Assembly (NCBI GenBank): GCA_015655225.1
Contig: JAATFK010000605.1
Coordinates: forward strand, 1 to 5,678
Source: Solirubrobacterales bacterium
GTDB lineage: Bacteria; Actinomycetota; Thermoleophilia; Solirubrobacterales; Solirubrobacteraceae
Length of the DNA stretch: 5,678 nucleotides
Direction: 5' to 3'
The position numbers and the translations under genes were made by a program. Positions within the stretch are counted from its first letter, which is position 1; the number at the start of each line of letters is the position of its first letter. The notes below the pieces were generated by a model. The model did not search any database. It was not told where the DNA came from and saw nothing but the letters and a program-made list of their open reading frames with translations. Shown here piece after piece: positions 4,953 to 5,678 of the stretch.

Positions 4953-5395
4953 GCGGGGCTCCCTTCGCCCGGGCCGGTCGGCCAGACGATGATCTTGCGG
5001 CCCGTGACGATCTGGGTGTCGTCGGCGGCGTCGCGGATGTCGAACTCGATCGTCACGAACGGCCGCTCGCGGCGGACCTCCTTCGCCCCGACCCAGGTGG
5101 TGATCGCGACGGTGCGATCGACCGCCAGCGGCGCGTGGAACTCGAGCTCCTGTCTGGCGAGGATCGAGCCGGACGGGATCCCGCCCATCGCGCGCCGCAG
5201 CGCGCGCAGGAACAGCACCGGGAAGACCGCCGGCGGCGCCGTGCTGACACCGGTGGCGACCCCGATGGGTCCCGCCAGGCGGCCGGCGAGGTCGGCCGTC
5301 ACGTCCTCCTCGAAGGGCCCGAAGCGCTCGTCCACGACGAGGTCGTCGTAGGCGACGTTCGAGAGGGCGGGCGCGTCGTCGGTCGAGCCGGTCAT
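4949..5395 (-). CDS. FAS1/HTD2-like MaoC dehydratase N-terminal-type subunit (non-catalytic half)
   Basis: The 148-residue protein matches the MaoC_dehydrat_N/FAS1-like dehydratase pattern. IPSGSILARQELEFHAPLAV (73-92) is the 'H..qe..fhrPl.vgd' strand region. It is followed by TVAITTWVGAKEVRRERPFV (95-114) and TIEFDIRDAADDTQIVTGRK (115-134), where 'R.G.pfvtve....d..g..v' is typical. It lacks the Asp-x-Asn-Pro-x-His motif seen in its neighbour, so it probably shapes the acyl-binding tunnel while the downstream subunit supplies catalysis. In two-subunit hydratases such as HadAB this division of labour is known. The start at 5395 has GGGAGAG five bases upstream. It overlaps both neighbours by 4 nt (ATGA at each junction), giving translational coupling in a fixed ratio. 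Confidence 0.85.
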   Translation of the reverse strand: MTGSTDDAPALSNVAYDDLVVDERFGPFEEDVTADLAGRLAGPIGVATGVSTAPPAVFPVLFLRALRRAMGGIPSGSILARQELEFHAPLAVDRTVAITTWVGAKEVRRERPFVTIEFDIRDAADDTQIVTGRKIIVWPTGPGEGSPA

Positions 5396-5678
5396 GCGTT
5401 CTCTCCCACTTCCTCGTAGAGCGCGGCGTGCGCCGCCCGCAGTCTGTACTTGAGGACCTTGCCGCCGACCGTCACCGGCAGGTCCTCCACGAGGACGACC
5501 CGCTTCGGCGCCTCGAAGCCGGCGAGCGTCTCGCGCGAGTAGGCGATCAGCGCGTCGGGGTCGGGCGTCGCGCCGGGCGCGGGGACGACGAACGCCGTGA
5601 CGGCCTCGCCCCAGCGCTCGTGCGGGAGCCCGACGACGGCCGCCTTCTGCACCTCGGGGTGGAGGTGGAGGATCGCCT
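5392..5678 (-). CDS. Acyl-CoA synthetase (AMP-forming), C-terminal part (N-terminus outside window)
   Basis: The leftward frame is open to the window edge and gives 94 complete residues beginning AILHLHPEVQKAAVVGLP. This is the C-terminal lid domain of an ANL-superfamily ligase. 'HPEV.KAAVVGLP...WGE.V.AFVV' is followed by a helix with LAGFEAPKRVVLVEDLP and then VTVGGKVLKYRLR, whose GGK lysine is the likely adenylation lysine. It differs clearly from the synthetase at 367-2061 (VSGKIRRGELR), so the region encodes two separate acid-activating enzymes. This one looks more like the FadD/fatty-acyl-CoA ligase branch. Its stop overlaps the next start by 4 nt, making it the first gene visible in the operon with the paired dehydratase halves. 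The GTG at 5650-5652 is an internal valine, not a start. Confidence 0.9.
   Translation of the reverse strand, partial: AILHLHPEVQKAAVVGLPHERWGEAVTAFVVPAPGATPDPDALIAYSRETLAGFEAPKRVVLVEDLPVTVGGKVLKYRLRAAHAALYEEVGENA

Noticed and set aside
4551..5351. 266-codon rightward open frame over the dehydratase pair
   Set aside because: The leftward proteins carry exact MaoC and FAS1-like motifs and coupled overlaps; this frame shows none.
5650..5652. GTG as the start of a short protein at the right edge
   Set aside because: The frame is open beyond it with residues AILHLHPE that belong to the same ligase lid domain, so this is an internal valine.

Overview
The window is very GC-rich (clearly above 70% by eye) and densely coding, in the style of an actinobacterium. 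Nearly every gene nonetheless uses AGA for some arginines. That codon is usually rare at such GC, and together with the gene content it makes me suspect a Thermoleophilia/Solirubrobacterales-type genome. This placement is inference, not proof. No RNA gene, insertion sequence, CRISPR array or replication origin is visible.

Layout, left to right. (1) The last 80 codons of an enoyl-CoA hydratase/isomerase run rightward and stop at 243. (2) A 123-nt convergent gap holds two copies of an imperfect tandem repeat, each able to fold as a hairpin. A third, perfect 11-bp hairpin overlaps the end of the next gene. (3) A complete leftward gene (367-2061) encodes a medium-chain-type acyl-CoA synthetase. 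(4) A divergent control region of about 200 nt follows (2062-2260). (5) A tight rightward three-gene operon encodes CoA-transferase-like subunits alpha (2261-3148) and beta (3151-3927) and a carboxymuconolactone-decarboxylase-family protein (3931-4467). The gaps are only 2 and 3 nt. (6) A convergent gap carries a 37-nt AT-richer inverted repeat (4525-4561) that looks like a two-way terminator. (7) A leftward, translationally coupled operon enters from the right edge: the C-terminal end of a second acyl-CoA synthetase, a FAS1/HTD2-like dehydratase half and a MaoC hydratase half. Both junctions are ATGA overlaps.

All eight proteins belong to acyl-CoA chemistry, so this is most likely a catabolic cluster for a carboxylic acid, possibly cyclic (steroid-, terpenoid- or alicyclic-derived). 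The ligases would activate the acid as a CoA thioester. The paired dehydratase halves and the enoyl-CoA hydratase would hydrate enoyl-CoA intermediates. The CoA-transferase-like pair resembles IpdA/IpdB, the mycobacterial ring-opening hydrolase of steroid degradation, more than true CoA-transferases. The beta subunit has no acidic residue in the segment where class I CoA-transferases carry their catalytic glutamate. The most interesting lead is a possible hydrolytic C-C ring-cleavage module in which the IpdAB-like pair is coupled to a cysteine-poor carboxymuconolactone-decarboxylase-family protein. The substrate cannot be read from the sequence.
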